Assembly: GCA_964540765.1 (NCBI GenBank)
Contig: CAZINW010000035.1
Coordinates: 1 to 22,452, forward strand
Length of the DNA stretch: 22,452 bases
Reading direction: 5' to 3'
Source of the DNA: CAZJLN01 sp964540765
GTDB taxonomy: Bacteria > Chloroflexota > Anaerolineae > Anaerolineales > Anaerolineaceae
The notes beneath the pieces were generated by a model. That model worked only from the letters and a program-made list of their open reading frames with translations, ran no database searches and was not told where the DNA came from. Shown piece after piece: positions 7,013-14,274 of this stretch; position 1 is the first letter of the stretch; the number at the start of each line of letters is the position of its first letter. Position numbers and translations under genes: made by a program.

Positions 7013-7065
7013 GTCGTGCACGAAATAATATCACAGGACTAAGGTGACGTCAATAAGGTCAGGTT

Positions 7066-7171
7066 GAGGGTGTTGAAAAAGAAGTCCTGCGGTTTTATGA
7101 CCCCACGTGGCGAAGTCTGGTAGGGGACTATTTTGGAAGGATGCGGCGACAGTTTGATTTTCAACATCCTC
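7066..7171. mobile_element. 106-bp MITE-like element with 7-bp target duplication
   Basis: The 14-bp terminal inverted repeats are GAGGGTGTTGAAAA (7066-7079) and TTTTCAACATCCTC (7158-7171), matching at 13 of 14 positions. The element is flanked by direct repeats TCAGGTT at 7059-7065 and 7172-7178. It encodes no protein. The GTTGAAAA-type end is common among insertion sequences, but I cannot name the family. This element and the adjoining hairpin repeat account for much of the gene-free stretch 7013-7336. A near-palindrome, GCAATCAATTTGATTGC (7240-7256), also lies there; the rest shows nothing recognisable. Confidence 0.75.
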
Positions 7172-7203
7172 TCAGGTTTATTTATCCCCAGTTCAGTTCT
7201 GGG
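7172..7203. repeat. Interspersed hairpin repeat, copy 1
   Basis: A 32-bp sequence that begins TCAGGTTTATTTATCCCCAG and carries a CCCAG/CTGGG stem with a 7-9 nt loop. It matches 31 of 32 bases at 17233-17264. The MITE at 7066-7171 is inserted at its 5' edge. Confidence 0.85.
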
Positions 7204-7336
7204 AACATAGACGACCAGCGCAATCTTTCAGTGCAAGCTGCAATCAATTTGATTGCCTGACGAGTTGCGCGAGGTAACCCCAACTTTCAATCAAATTAAC
7301 ATTCACCTGGATCCTGTCGCCAGGTAGTGGAATTTG

Positions 7337-8071
7337 CTATCCCCCAACCCCAATGGTCTTGAGCTTCAATCCAGTTCCTTCCAACAAGAGCAGGAGATCG
7401 GCAGGTGCATAACAGCGCAGTGCCTGTGCCAGGGCATTTTCAGGGTTGTGGGTCGGTTGCCACTCATCAATCCAGATTGAATTCACCACATCGAAATGGC
7501 ATTTCTCGATCATATCTACCGAGCCGGGTATGCCTTCCAGCGCACCCAATTCAATGGCTTCACCTATATGACGTGCCGGTCTGGCAGGAAAATATACATC
7601 CACCAAGGCACACCCGGTGGGCTTTAACCACTCCTGCGAAATACGTCGAAGCATGCGCCGTTGATCAGCATCCGAACCTAGCCCAAATTCCTCCCACCAG
7701 GTGACAAGATCAAATTGACCTTCCAACTGGACCGTGTAGAAGTCTCCCTGGACGATGGAAAACGTGCCAGGGCGGGATAAGCCAGACAATTCTCAGGCAT
7801 AAGAAATATCGGTCGGATTCAGTTCTACCCCAACCACGTCGTGACCGGCATCTGCAAAAGCAACTGCCGTGTTCCCCGAACCACAGCCAAGGTCAAGGAT
7901 GCGCAGTTTGGAGTCCCTGCAAAGACGTCGTATCGCTGCGAGATGTTCAATGTGCTCCTCTGCGCCGTCGTTGGGTTCAGCTCCCCACCAAATACCTGCC
8001 TGGATGTAAAAATGCTTGACTCAATTTGACGAATATTTTCCTAAGTCTAAAAGAGAATGAAATCCATCCAT
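7337..8071 (-). pseudogene. Class I SAM-dependent methyltransferase frame with two in-frame TGA codons
   Basis: One uninterrupted frame of 245 codons from the ATG at 8071 to the TAG at 7337, except for TGA at codon 17 (8021-8023) and TGA at codon 93 (7793-7795). The product is a class I methyltransferase: IWWGAEP near 28-33, SAM-binding motif I ILDLGCGSGNTA (58-69), acidic end of strand 2 at GVELNP (81-86), then FDLVTWWEEFG and a C-terminal GLKLKTIGVGG. The second TGA follows ISYA, where relatives usually carry Arg or Lys, so CGA to TGA is the simplest origin. No usable start codon lies between the first TGA and the fold. The ATG has AAAGG 10 nt upstream and an apparent promoter. It is either a recently inactivated gene or contains consensus errors. 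Confidence 0.75.
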
Positions 8072-8105
8072 TAATATCAACCTTTTCCATTGATAAATTA
8101 CTTTG

Positions 8106-8135
8106 ATTATCACATAAAAATGGGTTGCCGACCAA
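8106..8135 (-). promoter_or_regulatory. Promoter of the methyltransferase frame
   Basis: On the minus strand: TTGGTC (8135-8130), an 18-bp spacer and GATAAT (8111-8106), the last preceded by TGT, so an extended -10. It lies about 35 nt upstream of the ATG at 8071, in the 141-bp gap shared with the divergent aldo/keto reductase. Confidence 0.5.
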
Positions 8136-8168
8136 TAAATTGATGGTTGAATGTCACTAAAACAGGCA

Positions 8169-8180
8169 TTGATGCATCAA
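8169..8180. promoter_or_regulatory. Perfect 12-bp palindrome, possible operator
   Basis: TTGATGCATCAA is a perfect palindrome 33 bp upstream of the aldo/keto reductase start and beside the promoter of the divergent methyltransferase frame. A dimeric repressor could bind here, but no regulator gene is adjacent and the length is short enough to occur by chance. Confidence 0.3.
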
Positions 8181-8212
8181 ATAAGATAAATAAAAAATTA
8201 AAGGAGTTCAAT

Positions 8213-9187
8213 ATGAAATATCGTCATCTCGGCAAAGCCGGCGTAAAAGTATCAGAGTTATCCCTGGGTGCTTGGGTCACTTATGGGACCCAGGTGGGTG
8301 TGAAGGAAGCCAGGGAGATTATGAAAGCGGCTTATGATGCCGGCGTGAATTTTTTTGACAACGCGGAATCTTACTCCAACGGTGAAGCAGAGGTGATCAT
8401 GGGTAAAGCCCTCAAAGAACTGGGGTGGCCGCGTGAGCAGTACCTTGTCTCCACCAAAATCTTTTGGGGTGGCAAGGGTCCCAATGATACCGGTTTGAGT
8501 TACAAACACATCATCGAAGGTGTTAACAACGCTCTCAAGCGCTTTGACCTGGAGTATGTGGATTTCGTCTTTGCGCACCGACCCGATCCTGAAACCCCGA
8601 TCGAAGAGACCGTCTGGGCATTCAACCAGGTGTTGCAGCAGGGCAAGGCATTCTATTGGGGCACGTCCATGTGGTCCGCAGCAGAGATCATGCATGCAGT
8701 TGATTTTGCCCACCGCAACAACCTGCGCGCCCCCAGCATGGAACAGCCTGAATACAACATGTTTGCCCGTCGGCGGGTTGAGAAAGAGTATGCCATCCTC
8801 TTCAAGGAGTTGGGATACGGTACCACCACATGGAGCCCACTGGCCTCAGGTGTCCTGACCGGGAAGTACAATGAAGGTGTCGTTTCCAAGGGAACACGCA
8901 CAGGGTTGGAGAGTTTCAAATGGCTGCGGGAACACACACTTGCCCCCAAGAGGATCGAGGTTGCACGTAAATTGTCTCCCATCGCTGCGGACCTGGGCGT
9001 GAGCATGGCGCAAATGTCACTTGCATGGCTGCTGAAGAACCCGAACGTCAGCACGGTCATTACCGGTGCCAGCCGCGCAGAGCAGGTGGTTGAGAATATG
9101 AAAGCCATTGATGTGGTTGAGAAGCTGGATGATGGTGTGATGGCACGTATCGAAGATGCGCTTAAGGATTACCAGGAAGAAGATTAA
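8213..9187 (+). CDS. Aldo/keto reductase, potassium-channel beta-subunit-like
   Basis: A 324-aa NADPH-dependent oxidoreductase with a TIM-barrel fold. The catalytic tetrad is visible as D49 (FFDNAESY), Y54, K82 (VSTKIFW) and H122 (FAHRPDP). The N-terminal MKYRHLGKAGVKVSELSLG and the segments SMEQPEYN and WSPLASGVLTGKY are typical of the Kv-beta/YghZ branch, which reduces aldehydes and methylglyoxal-like compounds. The C-terminal ITGASRAEQVVEN is the usual nucleotide-binding end. The ATG at 8213 is chosen because GGAG lies 8 nt before it; an in-frame start at 8147 lacks this and precedes the conserved N-terminus. The gene stands alone, divergent from the methyltransferase frame, and ends at a strong hairpin (9209-9243). 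Its natural substrate cannot be told. Confidence 0.93.
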   Translation: MKYRHLGKAGVKVSELSLGAWVTYGTQVGVKEAREIMKAAYDAGVNFFDNAESYSNGEAEVIMGKALKELGWPREQYLVSTKIFWGGKGPNDTGLSYKHIIEGVNNALKRFDLEYVDFVFAHRPDPETPIEETVWAFNQVLQQGKAFYWGTSMWSAAEIMHAVDFAHRNNLRAPSMEQPEYNMFARRRVEKEYAILFKELGYGTTTWSPLASGVLTGKYNEGVVSKGTRTGLESFKWLREHTLAPKRIEVARKLSPIAADLGVSMAQMSLAWLLKNPNVSTVITGASRAEQVVENMKAIDVVEKLDDGVMARIEDALKDYQEED

Positions 9188-9208
9188 AACAAAAGGATTT
9201 TCGCTCGC

Positions 9209-9243
9209 AACAAGGCACAATGAAAGATTTACTGTGCCTTGTT
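9209..9243. terminator. Bidirectional terminator between convergent genes
   Basis: A perfect 11-bp stem, AACAAGGCACA (9209-9219) and TGTGCCTTGTT (9233-9243), with a 13-nt loop. On the plus strand it is followed by TCATTT, and on the minus strand the stem begins in an A/T run. It serves the aldo/keto reductase (ends 9187) and the convergent phosphatase (ends 9254). Confidence 0.75.
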
Positions 9244-9253
9244 TCATTTAATA

Positions 9254-9847
9254 TCAGACTTGTTGACCTAAAACCTTAAGTGTGGCTTTCCCATCCAGGA
9301 GGTTCAATTCCGTAATGGTTGCCACATCCAACTGCAGGCGCTGTAGATTGTCCAGTTCCATGCCAAGATAATGGTTCACTGCCAGGCGGATGACATCGGC
9401 ATGGGTGAAGCAGGCAATCACATCTTCTTTGCCATAACGGCTGCTGATATCCTCGATAGCTGCCACCACGCGTTTTTGCGCTTCGATATAGCTCTCACCA
9501 TCCTGGAAAGTTACCTGGGAAGGGCGTTCCTGTACCAGTTTCCAGGTTTTCGGGCGTTGAAAAGCTGTGTAGCGTTTGCCCTGCCATTTGCCAAAGTCAA
9601 TCTCATTCAGTCCCTCACTGACCTGCACCTCTAACTGTTTCAGGGCTGCCAGGGGCTGAGCGGTTTCAAGGGCACGTTCCAATGGGCTGCTGAAGATGGC
9701 ATGGATGGAACGGTCTGCCAGAAAGGCGGCGATGTGGGCGGCCTGGGCACGACCAGTTTTGTTGAGATGGACATCGGGCATGCGCCCGGCAAGGCGGGTG
9801 AGCATGACGTCGTTTTCACCGTGACGGATGAGGAGGATGGTGGGCAT
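9254..9847 (-). CDS. Histidine phosphatase family protein (phosphoglycerate-mutase-like)
   Basis: A 197-aa branch-1 histidine phosphatase. The phosphorylated histidine lies in LLIRHGEND (R8, H9). The second-half residues are R58 (SSPLERA), E82 (NEIDFGKW) and H149 (CFTHADVIRL). Such enzymes remove phosphate from small molecules; members include cobalamin-pathway CobC phosphatases and broad-range phosphatases, and nothing here picks one out. The ATG at 9847 is chosen over an upstream in-frame start because GGAG lies 8 nt before it and the fold begins at once. It starts 2 nt after the rarA stop codon, so it is very likely the last gene of that operon. The shared terminator at 9209-9243 follows. 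Confidence 0.9.
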   Translation of the reverse strand: MPTILLIRHGENDVMLTRLAGRMPDVHLNKTGRAQAAHIAAFLADRSIHAIFSSPLERALETAQPLAALKQLEVQVSEGLNEIDFGKWQGKRYTAFQRPKTWKLVQERPSQVTFQDGESYIEAQKRVVAAIEDISSRYGKEDVIACFTHADVIRLAVNHYLGMELDNLQRLQLDVATITELNLLDGKATLKVLGQQV

Positions 9848-9849
9848 AA

Positions 9850-11190
9850 TTATTTCTCCCCCAGCGCCTTCTTTTGCGCTTCGCGCCACTGCCTGACCCG
9901 CTCTGCCACCTGCGCTTCGTAGCCCTCTTCTGTAGGTTGATAGAACACCGTCCCCACTACGCCGTCCGGCAGGTACTGCTGAGGCGTCCAATGACCCTCG
10001 TGATTGTGGGGGTAGTCATAGCCTTTGCCATGCCCGAAGCCTTTGGCATCCCTGTTGGCATCCATCAGGTGAATGGGGACCGGACCAGCTCCTTCGGTTT
10101 CAATCTTTTCCAGTGCCTTAAAGTAAGCCCCGGCGGAGTTGGATTTGGGCGCAGTGGCAAGGTAAAGGGTGGCTTCCACGATCGGGTAGACGCCCTCTGG
10201 CAAGCCGATATACTCATAGGCCTGCGCGGAGGCATTCGCCACCACAATGCCCTGCGGGTCAGCCAGACCGATGTCCTCACCCGCCAGCACGATCAGACGG
10301 CGCAGGATGAAGCGCGGGTCTTCTCCGGCATGCAGCATCTTTGCCAACCAGTAAAGGGCAGCATCCGGGTCACTGCCACGCACGGATTTAATGAAGGCAG
10401 AGATGGTGTCATAATGGGCATCATCCCCTTTGTCGTAGAGGACGGCACGTTTCTGGATCGATTCCTGTGCCACATCCAGAGTGATGTGGATCTCAAAGTT
10501 TTCATTCGGCGGCGTGGTCATGACCGATAGTTCAAGGGCGTTGAGTGCATTGCGGGCATCCCCGCCGGCGATGCGCACCAGGTGGGTGCGGGCATCCTCA
10601 TCCAGCCTGACATCCAGTTTGCCATAACCGCGCTCAGGGTCTTGCAGCGCACGCGTCAGCAGGACGCTGATATCTTCTTCGGTCAAGGGTTTCAGTTCAA
10701 AGATACGTGAACGGCTGACGAGGGCCTTGATCACATCGAAGTAGGGGTTTTGGGTTGTGGCACCGATCAACGTGAGCAGACCGGTCTCCACATGCGGCAG
10801 GAGCGCATCCTGCTGGGCTTTGTTCCAACGGTGAACCTCATCCACAAAGAGGATGGTACGCTTGCGGTAGAGGCGGCGGCGTTCGCTGGCATCTGCGATC
10901 ACCCTGCGCAGGTCTGACACGCCAGCCAAAACAGCCGAGAGACTCTCGAAATGTGCCTGGGTGATATTGGAGATCACCCTTGCCAGCGTGGTCTTGCCGG
11001 TGCCAGGTGGACCGTACAGGATGATCGAGGAAAAGAGCCGGTCAGCCTGGATGGCACGCCGCAGGAGCGAACCCGGCCCAATGATGTGATCCTGCCCAAC
11101 GATCTCGTCGAGCGTTTGTGGACGCATGCGGGCTGCCAGCGGGGCTTCATCACGTAATTGATCCTGCAGGGATTGGTCGAAGAGGTCCAT
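9850..11190 (-). CDS. rarA: Replication-associated recombination AAA+ ATPase RarA (MgsA)
   Basis: A 446-aa AAA+ ATPase of the RarA/MgsA/WRNIP1 family, which acts at stalled replication forks. Visible motifs are the N-terminal LAARMRPQTLDEIVGQ (18-33), Walker A GPPGTGKT (60-67), Walker B LFVDEVHRW (114-122) and sensor 1 GATTQNP (143-149). A Lid/helical region with GGDARNALNALE is followed by the tetramerisation and MgsA C-terminal domains, ending in the conserved KGYDYPHNHEGHW...YQP. Length is normal for the family. The ATG at 11190 has AGGA 8 nt upstream; the in-frame extension to 11256 overlaps the upstream ATPase gene and is not needed. The gap to the upstream ATPase stop is 1 nt and to the downstream phosphatase 2 nt, so the three genes probably share a transcript. 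Confidence 0.95.
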   Translation of the reverse strand: MDLFDQSLQDQLRDEAPLAARMRPQTLDEIVGQDHIIGPGSLLRRAIQADRLFSSIILYGPPGTGKTTLARVISNITQAHFESLSAVLAGVSDLRRVIADASERRRLYRKRTILFVDEVHRWNKAQQDALLPHVETGLLTLIGATTQNPYFDVIKALVSRSRIFELKPLTEEDISVLLTRALQDPERGYGKLDVRLDEDARTHLVRIAGGDARNALNALELSVMTTPPNENFEIHITLDVAQESIQKRAVLYDKGDDAHYDTISAFIKSVRGSDPDAALYWLAKMLHAGEDPRFILRRLIVLAGEDIGLADPQGIVVANASAQAYEYIGLPEGVYPIVEATLYLATAPKSNSAGAYFKALEKIETEGAGPVPIHLMDANRDAKGFGHGKGYDYPHNHEGHWTPQQYLPDGVVGTVFYQPTEEGYEAQVAERVRQWREAQKKALGEK

Positions 11191-11191
11191 G

Positions 11192-12388
11192 TTATTTTCC
11201 TGGAGGTGTAATAAAGTAAAAATAGTTTTCCGGGTGCACAACCTCATACTCAGCATTCGAGTATGTCTCGGGCCAGAGCTTGGGTGGGGCTGATGATTTG
11301 TTGGGGGACCATTTTACTTCATAGCCGAATAATTTGCCTTCGCGTTCCTCCACAAGATCAATTTCCTGTTGATCGTAGGTTCGCCAAAAATAAGGGTTTG
11401 CGGGTATGCCTGCATAGGCTCTGTGTTTCATTCTTTCGACAACGATGAAGTTTTCCCACAACTGCTCAACGTCATTGCGCTGGTCAAGGTTGTTGAATTG
11501 TGCGACAATGGCGTTGCGAATACCAGTATCCAGAAAGTAATATTTGGCTTTACTGGTGACTTCCTTGCGCAGGTTCCTGCTAAAACCATTCAGCCGAAAA
11601 ATGACAAATGCCTTCTCCAACAAGTCCAGGTAGCGTTGCACGGTGCGAATATCCACGCCAAGCTGGGTAGCCAATTCATTAATGGATACTTCACTCCCCA
11701 GTTGAAATGCCAGCAATTTCAACAAGTCTAGAAGAGTCCGTGAACTCTTGACCCGATCAAAGGTCAGAATATCTTTTAATAAATAAGAATTAGCAATTTC
11801 GGTAATAATATTGATCCGATCCGTGCGGGAAGAAGCCAGCAATACCTCTGGATATGTGCCAAAAATTAAGTAATCCGGTAAATTTTGAGTCAGTTCGAAG
11901 TGGTTAAATGACTGCCTTAATTCCGATTGAGAGATTGGATATAGAACCAAGGTCTGTTTTCGCCCGGTAAGAGGTTCGCCAACCTGCCCTGCAAGTTCAA
12001 AAGAGGAAGATCCGGTAGCAATGACTTTAATTCCCGGCACTTGATCAACAATGATCTTCAACCCCATGCCGATATTTGGGATATTTTGCGCTTCATCAAT
12101 TGCGAGCAATTCATAACCTTCGACATAGTTCAATATTTGTGTGAAGTTCTGTGAGCTCAATACCTGTTGCGTAACCAGGTTATCCCCGGAATCCAGCTTA
12201 TATTTTAAAGTGGTTTGTGAAAGCGCAAGTTGGAGCAGGGTTGTTTTACCAACCCGCCTTGGCCCATAGATCAAAAGCACCTTGTTAGGTTTTATAAATT
12301 GCTCTAGTGGTTCATAAATTCTCTGGAACATATCCCTATTATAACACAACTCCATAAAATCAGCTAAATTTATGGAGTTAATATCCAT
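11192..12388 (-). CDS. AAA_14/DUF4143 ATPase with PD-(D/E)XK-like C-terminal domain
   Basis: A 398-aa protein of the AAA_14 plus DUF4143 family. Walker A is GPRRVGKT (42-49), Walker B LLAIDEAQ (94-101) and the sensor region ATGSSSFEL (124-132). A winged-helix-like part (EVSINELATQLGVDIRTVQRYL) follows. The C-terminal DUF4143 domain shows the restriction-nuclease-like pattern QQEIDLV...GYEVKW, that is D and ExK. Function is unknown in general; the family is common, patchily distributed and often strain-specific. The region is more AT-rich than its neighbours, which suggests acquisition. The start is uncertain: the ATG at 12388 has AGGA 4 nt upstream, but family similarity begins at MFQRIYEPL (residue 20, ATG at 12331), which sits 7 nt after a TATAAT box. 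The gene ends 1 nt before rarA. Confidence 0.85.
   Translation of the reverse strand: MDINSINLADFMELCYNRDMFQRIYEPLEQFIKPNKVLLIYGPRRVGKTTLLQLALSQTTLKYKLDSGDNLVTQQVLSSQNFTQILNYVEGYELLAIDEAQNIPNIGMGLKIIVDQVPGIKVIATGSSSFELAGQVGEPLTGRKQTLVLYPISQSELRQSFNHFELTQNLPDYLIFGTYPEVLLASSRTDRINIITEIANSYLLKDILTFDRVKSSRTLLDLLKLLAFQLGSEVSINELATQLGVDIRTVQRYLDLLEKAFVIFRLNGFSRNLRKEVTSKAKYYFLDTGIRNAIVAQFNNLDQRNDVEQLWENFIVVERMKHRAYAGIPANPYFWRTYDQQEIDLVEEREGKLFGYEVKWSPNKSSAPPKLWPETYSNAEYEVVHPENYFYFITPPGK
12338..12346 (-). promoter_or_regulatory. Extended -10 promoter inside the 5' part of the DUF4143 ATPase frame
   Basis: The minus strand reads TGTTATAAT, a perfect extended -10. The expected start site falls on or next to the ATG at 12331, which would give a leaderless mRNA that starts at residue 20 of the longest frame. 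No clear -35 box is seen. Confidence 0.45.
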
Positions 12389-12408
12389 AAATTCCTAAGA
12401 ATTTATGG
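12366..12408. repeat. Three alternating copies of AATTTATGG around the ATPase start
   Basis: AATTTATGG occurs at 12367-12375 (plus), 12385-12393 (as CCATAAATT) and 12400-12408 (plus). The last two form a perfect 10-bp inverted repeat, CCATAAATTC / GAATTTATGG, with a 4-nt loop (12385-12408). In minus-strand RNA the stem covers the ATG at 12388 and the loop holds part of the AGGA ribosome binding site. Confidence 0.8.
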
Positions 12409-12420
12409 ATTGACATTCAT

Positions 12421-12441
12421 AAAAAGGGAAAACCTAATCCC
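12421..12441 (-). terminator. Weak terminator after the D-2-hydroxyacid dehydrogenase
   Basis: On the minus strand GGGA (12441-12438), an 8-nt loop and TCCC (12429-12426) are followed by TTTTT (12425-12421). The stem is only 4 bp, but the U-tract is good and it lies 40 nt past the dehydrogenase stop codon. Confidence 0.35.
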
Positions 12442-12480
12442 AGTCGTATCCTTTCGCTTATCAAATTTCTGTTCAATATT

Positions 12481-13509
12481 CTAATACCCCTTTTCAAGAT
12501 CGACCTGGTTGTAAAGTGGCAATTCCTCCAAATAGCGTTGCAGGTTCTTAATGAAGAAGTTGACCGTATCCTCCGTCAGGTGTGGGCTCAAACCGGCAAT
12601 ATGGGGGGTGACGATCACATTGGGCATATCCCAGAGCGGGCTATCTCCCGGCAATGGCTCCTGGCTGAAAACATCCAGCGCCGCGCCGGCAATCCTACCT
12701 TCCTTCAATGCCGTGATCAAGGCTTCCTCATCGATGATGTCCCCGCGTCCGACATTGACCAGGTAAGCACTACTTTTCATGGATGCCAATACTGTCGCAT
12801 CGATGATATGGAGCGTCTCGTCCGTCAGGGGCAATGCAATCACAACAAAATCACATTCCGGCAGCATGTCGGTCAGGGCTTCGACGGGGTACAAGCGCTC
12901 AAACAGAGTCCCTTCGGGGTCGCCTAGGCCTTCCTGGATGTATCCACTGTCTTGCGGATGCATGGCATCCTTCTTGGCTGCCAGGATCCTGACGCCGAAC
13001 GGTTGTAACAGGCGTGCAACTTCGCGCCCGATGCTGCCATAGCCCACGATGCCCACGGTGCTGCCGCGCAACTCGCGGGGAACCAGCGTCTCCCAGGCGT
13101 TGCGTGGCCAACTGTGTTCATGCTGCAACCCTGCCAGGGCAGGCAGCCTGCGACCCAGAGCCAGGCATACGGTCACGGCATACTCTGCCACCTGGCTGAC
13201 GATCACCCCGCTGGTTGAGGTGGTGATCACCTGTCCTTGCTGGATGATGGGCTTGTCAAGGGCTTTATTCACCCCGGCATAATTCAACTGGATCCAGCGC
13301 AGGTGCGGTACAGCTTCCGGTTCGGGAAGGATGCGACTGTTGGTAAACAAAATTTCTATTTTCTCCCACTGTGACGGCGAAATTTCAGCCACTGCCTTAG
13401 CCGGAAACAGGCTGACGTTGAGCTTTTTGGATACTGCACGGATGGCTGCCAGTTGCGATTCTTCCATTGGCAGTGTGATCAGTACTTCAATTGATTTTTT
13501 ATCGCTCAT
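12481..13509 (-). CDS. D-2-hydroxyacid dehydrogenase (NAD(P)-dependent)
   Basis: A 342-aa member of the D-isomer-specific 2-hydroxyacid dehydrogenases, which interconvert 2-oxo acids and D-2-hydroxy acids. The nucleotide-binding motif is VGIVGYGSIGREVA (152-165). The catalytic trio is R255 (NVGRGDIIDEEAL), E284 (FSQEPL) and H303 (TPHIAGLS). The substrate loop has QLNYAGVN (74-81). After the second strand the sequence is LAAKKD (176-181), with lysines where NAD-specific enzymes usually have an acidic residue, so NADP(H) preference is plausible. The ATG overlaps the stop of the CoA-transferase B gene by 4 nt (ATGA), which ties the two functionally. Substrate is not certain; with the CoA-transferase it could be 2-oxoglutarate or another 2-oxo acid. 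Confidence 0.92.
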   Translation of the reverse strand: MSDKKSIEVLITLPMEESQLAAIRAVSKKLNVSLFPAKAVAEISPSQWEKIEILFTNSRILPEPEAVPHLRWIQLNYAGVNKALDKPIIQQGQVITTSTSGVIVSQVAEYAVTVCLALGRRLPALAGLQHEHSWPRNAWETLVPRELRGSTVGIVGYGSIGREVARLLQPFGVRILAAKKDAMHPQDSGYIQEGLGDPEGTLFERLYPVEALTDMLPECDFVVIALPLTDETLHIIDATVLASMKSSAYLVNVGRGDIIDEEALITALKEGRIAGAALDVFSQEPLPGDSPLWDMPNVIVTPHIAGLSPHLTEDTVNFFIKNLQRYLEELPLYNQVDLEKGY

Positions 13510-14273
13510 TTTATGTAAATTCCCTGTGGGTCCAATTCTTCGCGTAATATGCGCAGTTCTTCTTTCGTGGGTGATTCAGTCTCAACCAGTGCAGAGCTGA
13601 TCTTTAATTCCCAGCCGGTATTTTCCTGCACCTGCTCCAATGTACAGCCGGGATGCAGCGCTGAGAGGATCATTTCCCCGTTGGCATCCGGTGAAAGGAT
13701 GCCCAAATGGGTTACGACGGCTTGTGGACCCTTGCCACGCACGCCCGTTTTGATGCGCGCATCGCCTCCCTCCAAAAAGCCAACTGATGTATGAAAGTCC
13801 ACTCGCTTTGGGAAGCGGCGTTTCTGATGCGGGGTGATGATGTAACAACGGTTCGCCCAGGCTGCGATCTCCATGGAACCACCCGAGCCAGGCAGGCGTA
13901 CCTTGGGATGGCAATAGGCACCGATGACGGTGGCATTGATGTTGCCGAACTGGTCGATCTGCGCGCCTCCCAAAAAGCCCACGTCCACATTGCCGCGCTG
14001 CAGGTAGAGCGTGAAAATCTCGTACATGGAACAGACTGCGGTTGCACCGCTCACCAGGGTGGGGTCACCGATCGAAAGCGGCAGACGGGCAGGTCGTGCA
14101 CCGATCACACCGGCCTCATAGATCATTTGAAGGTTGGGGGCATGTGTGCGACGCGCCAGGTTGCAGGCAAGGTTGGGAATGCCCACACCGACAAACACCT
14201 GGTCACCATCCTGCAGCAGGCGAGCGGCATTGATGATCATCAATTCGGTTGCATTGTAGGTTTTGTCACTCAT
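13506..14273 (-). CDS. CoA-transferase subunit B (GctB-like)
   Basis: A 255-aa beta subunit of a family I CoA-transferase of the glutaconate type. The segment VGVGIPNLACNLARR (28-42) is followed by IYEAGVIGARP (51-61), in which E53 is placed as the catalytic glutamate known from glutaconate CoA-transferase. GGAQIDQFGNINATVIG (102-118) and PGSGG are further family motifs. The enzyme moves CoA from a donor thioester to a carboxylic acid through a glutamyl-CoA intermediate. The ATG at 14273 is chosen because GGAG lies about 8 nt upstream; a start 15 nt earlier overlaps the A gene and lacks a good site. The gene begins 1 nt after subunit A and overlaps the dehydrogenase. Distant relatives (IpdAB) act as ring-opening hydrolases, so the reaction is inferred. 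Confidence 0.88.
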   Translation of the reverse strand: MSDKTYNATELMIINAARLLQDGDQVFVGVGIPNLACNLARRTHAPNLQMIYEAGVIGARPARLPLSIGDPTLVSGATAVCSMYEIFTLYLQRGNVDVGFLGGAQIDQFGNINATVIGAYCHPKVRLPGSGGSMEIAAWANRCYIITPHQKRRFPKRVDFHTSVGFLEGGDARIKTGVRGKGPQAVVTHLGILSPDANGEMILSALHPGCTLEQVQENTGWELKISSALVETESPTKEELRILREELDPQGIYIK

Positions 14274-14274
14274 A

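Noticed and set aside
7793..7795. Selenocysteine codon in the methyltransferase
   Set aside because: Relatives usually have Arg or Lys here, the downstream stem lacks the usual loop G, and a second upstream TGA would also need recoding. Kept only as a remote option.
7337..8071. Alternative genetic code (TGA as sense codon)
   Set aside because: Several intact genes in the window, including deaD, the DUF1638 gene and AOR, end in TGA at the expected family length.
11192..12388. Antitoxin/toxin or restriction system based on the DUF4143 ATPase
   Set aside because: The nuclease-like residues are visible, but there is no partner gene, and family members have no established defence role. It stays an ATPase of unknown function.
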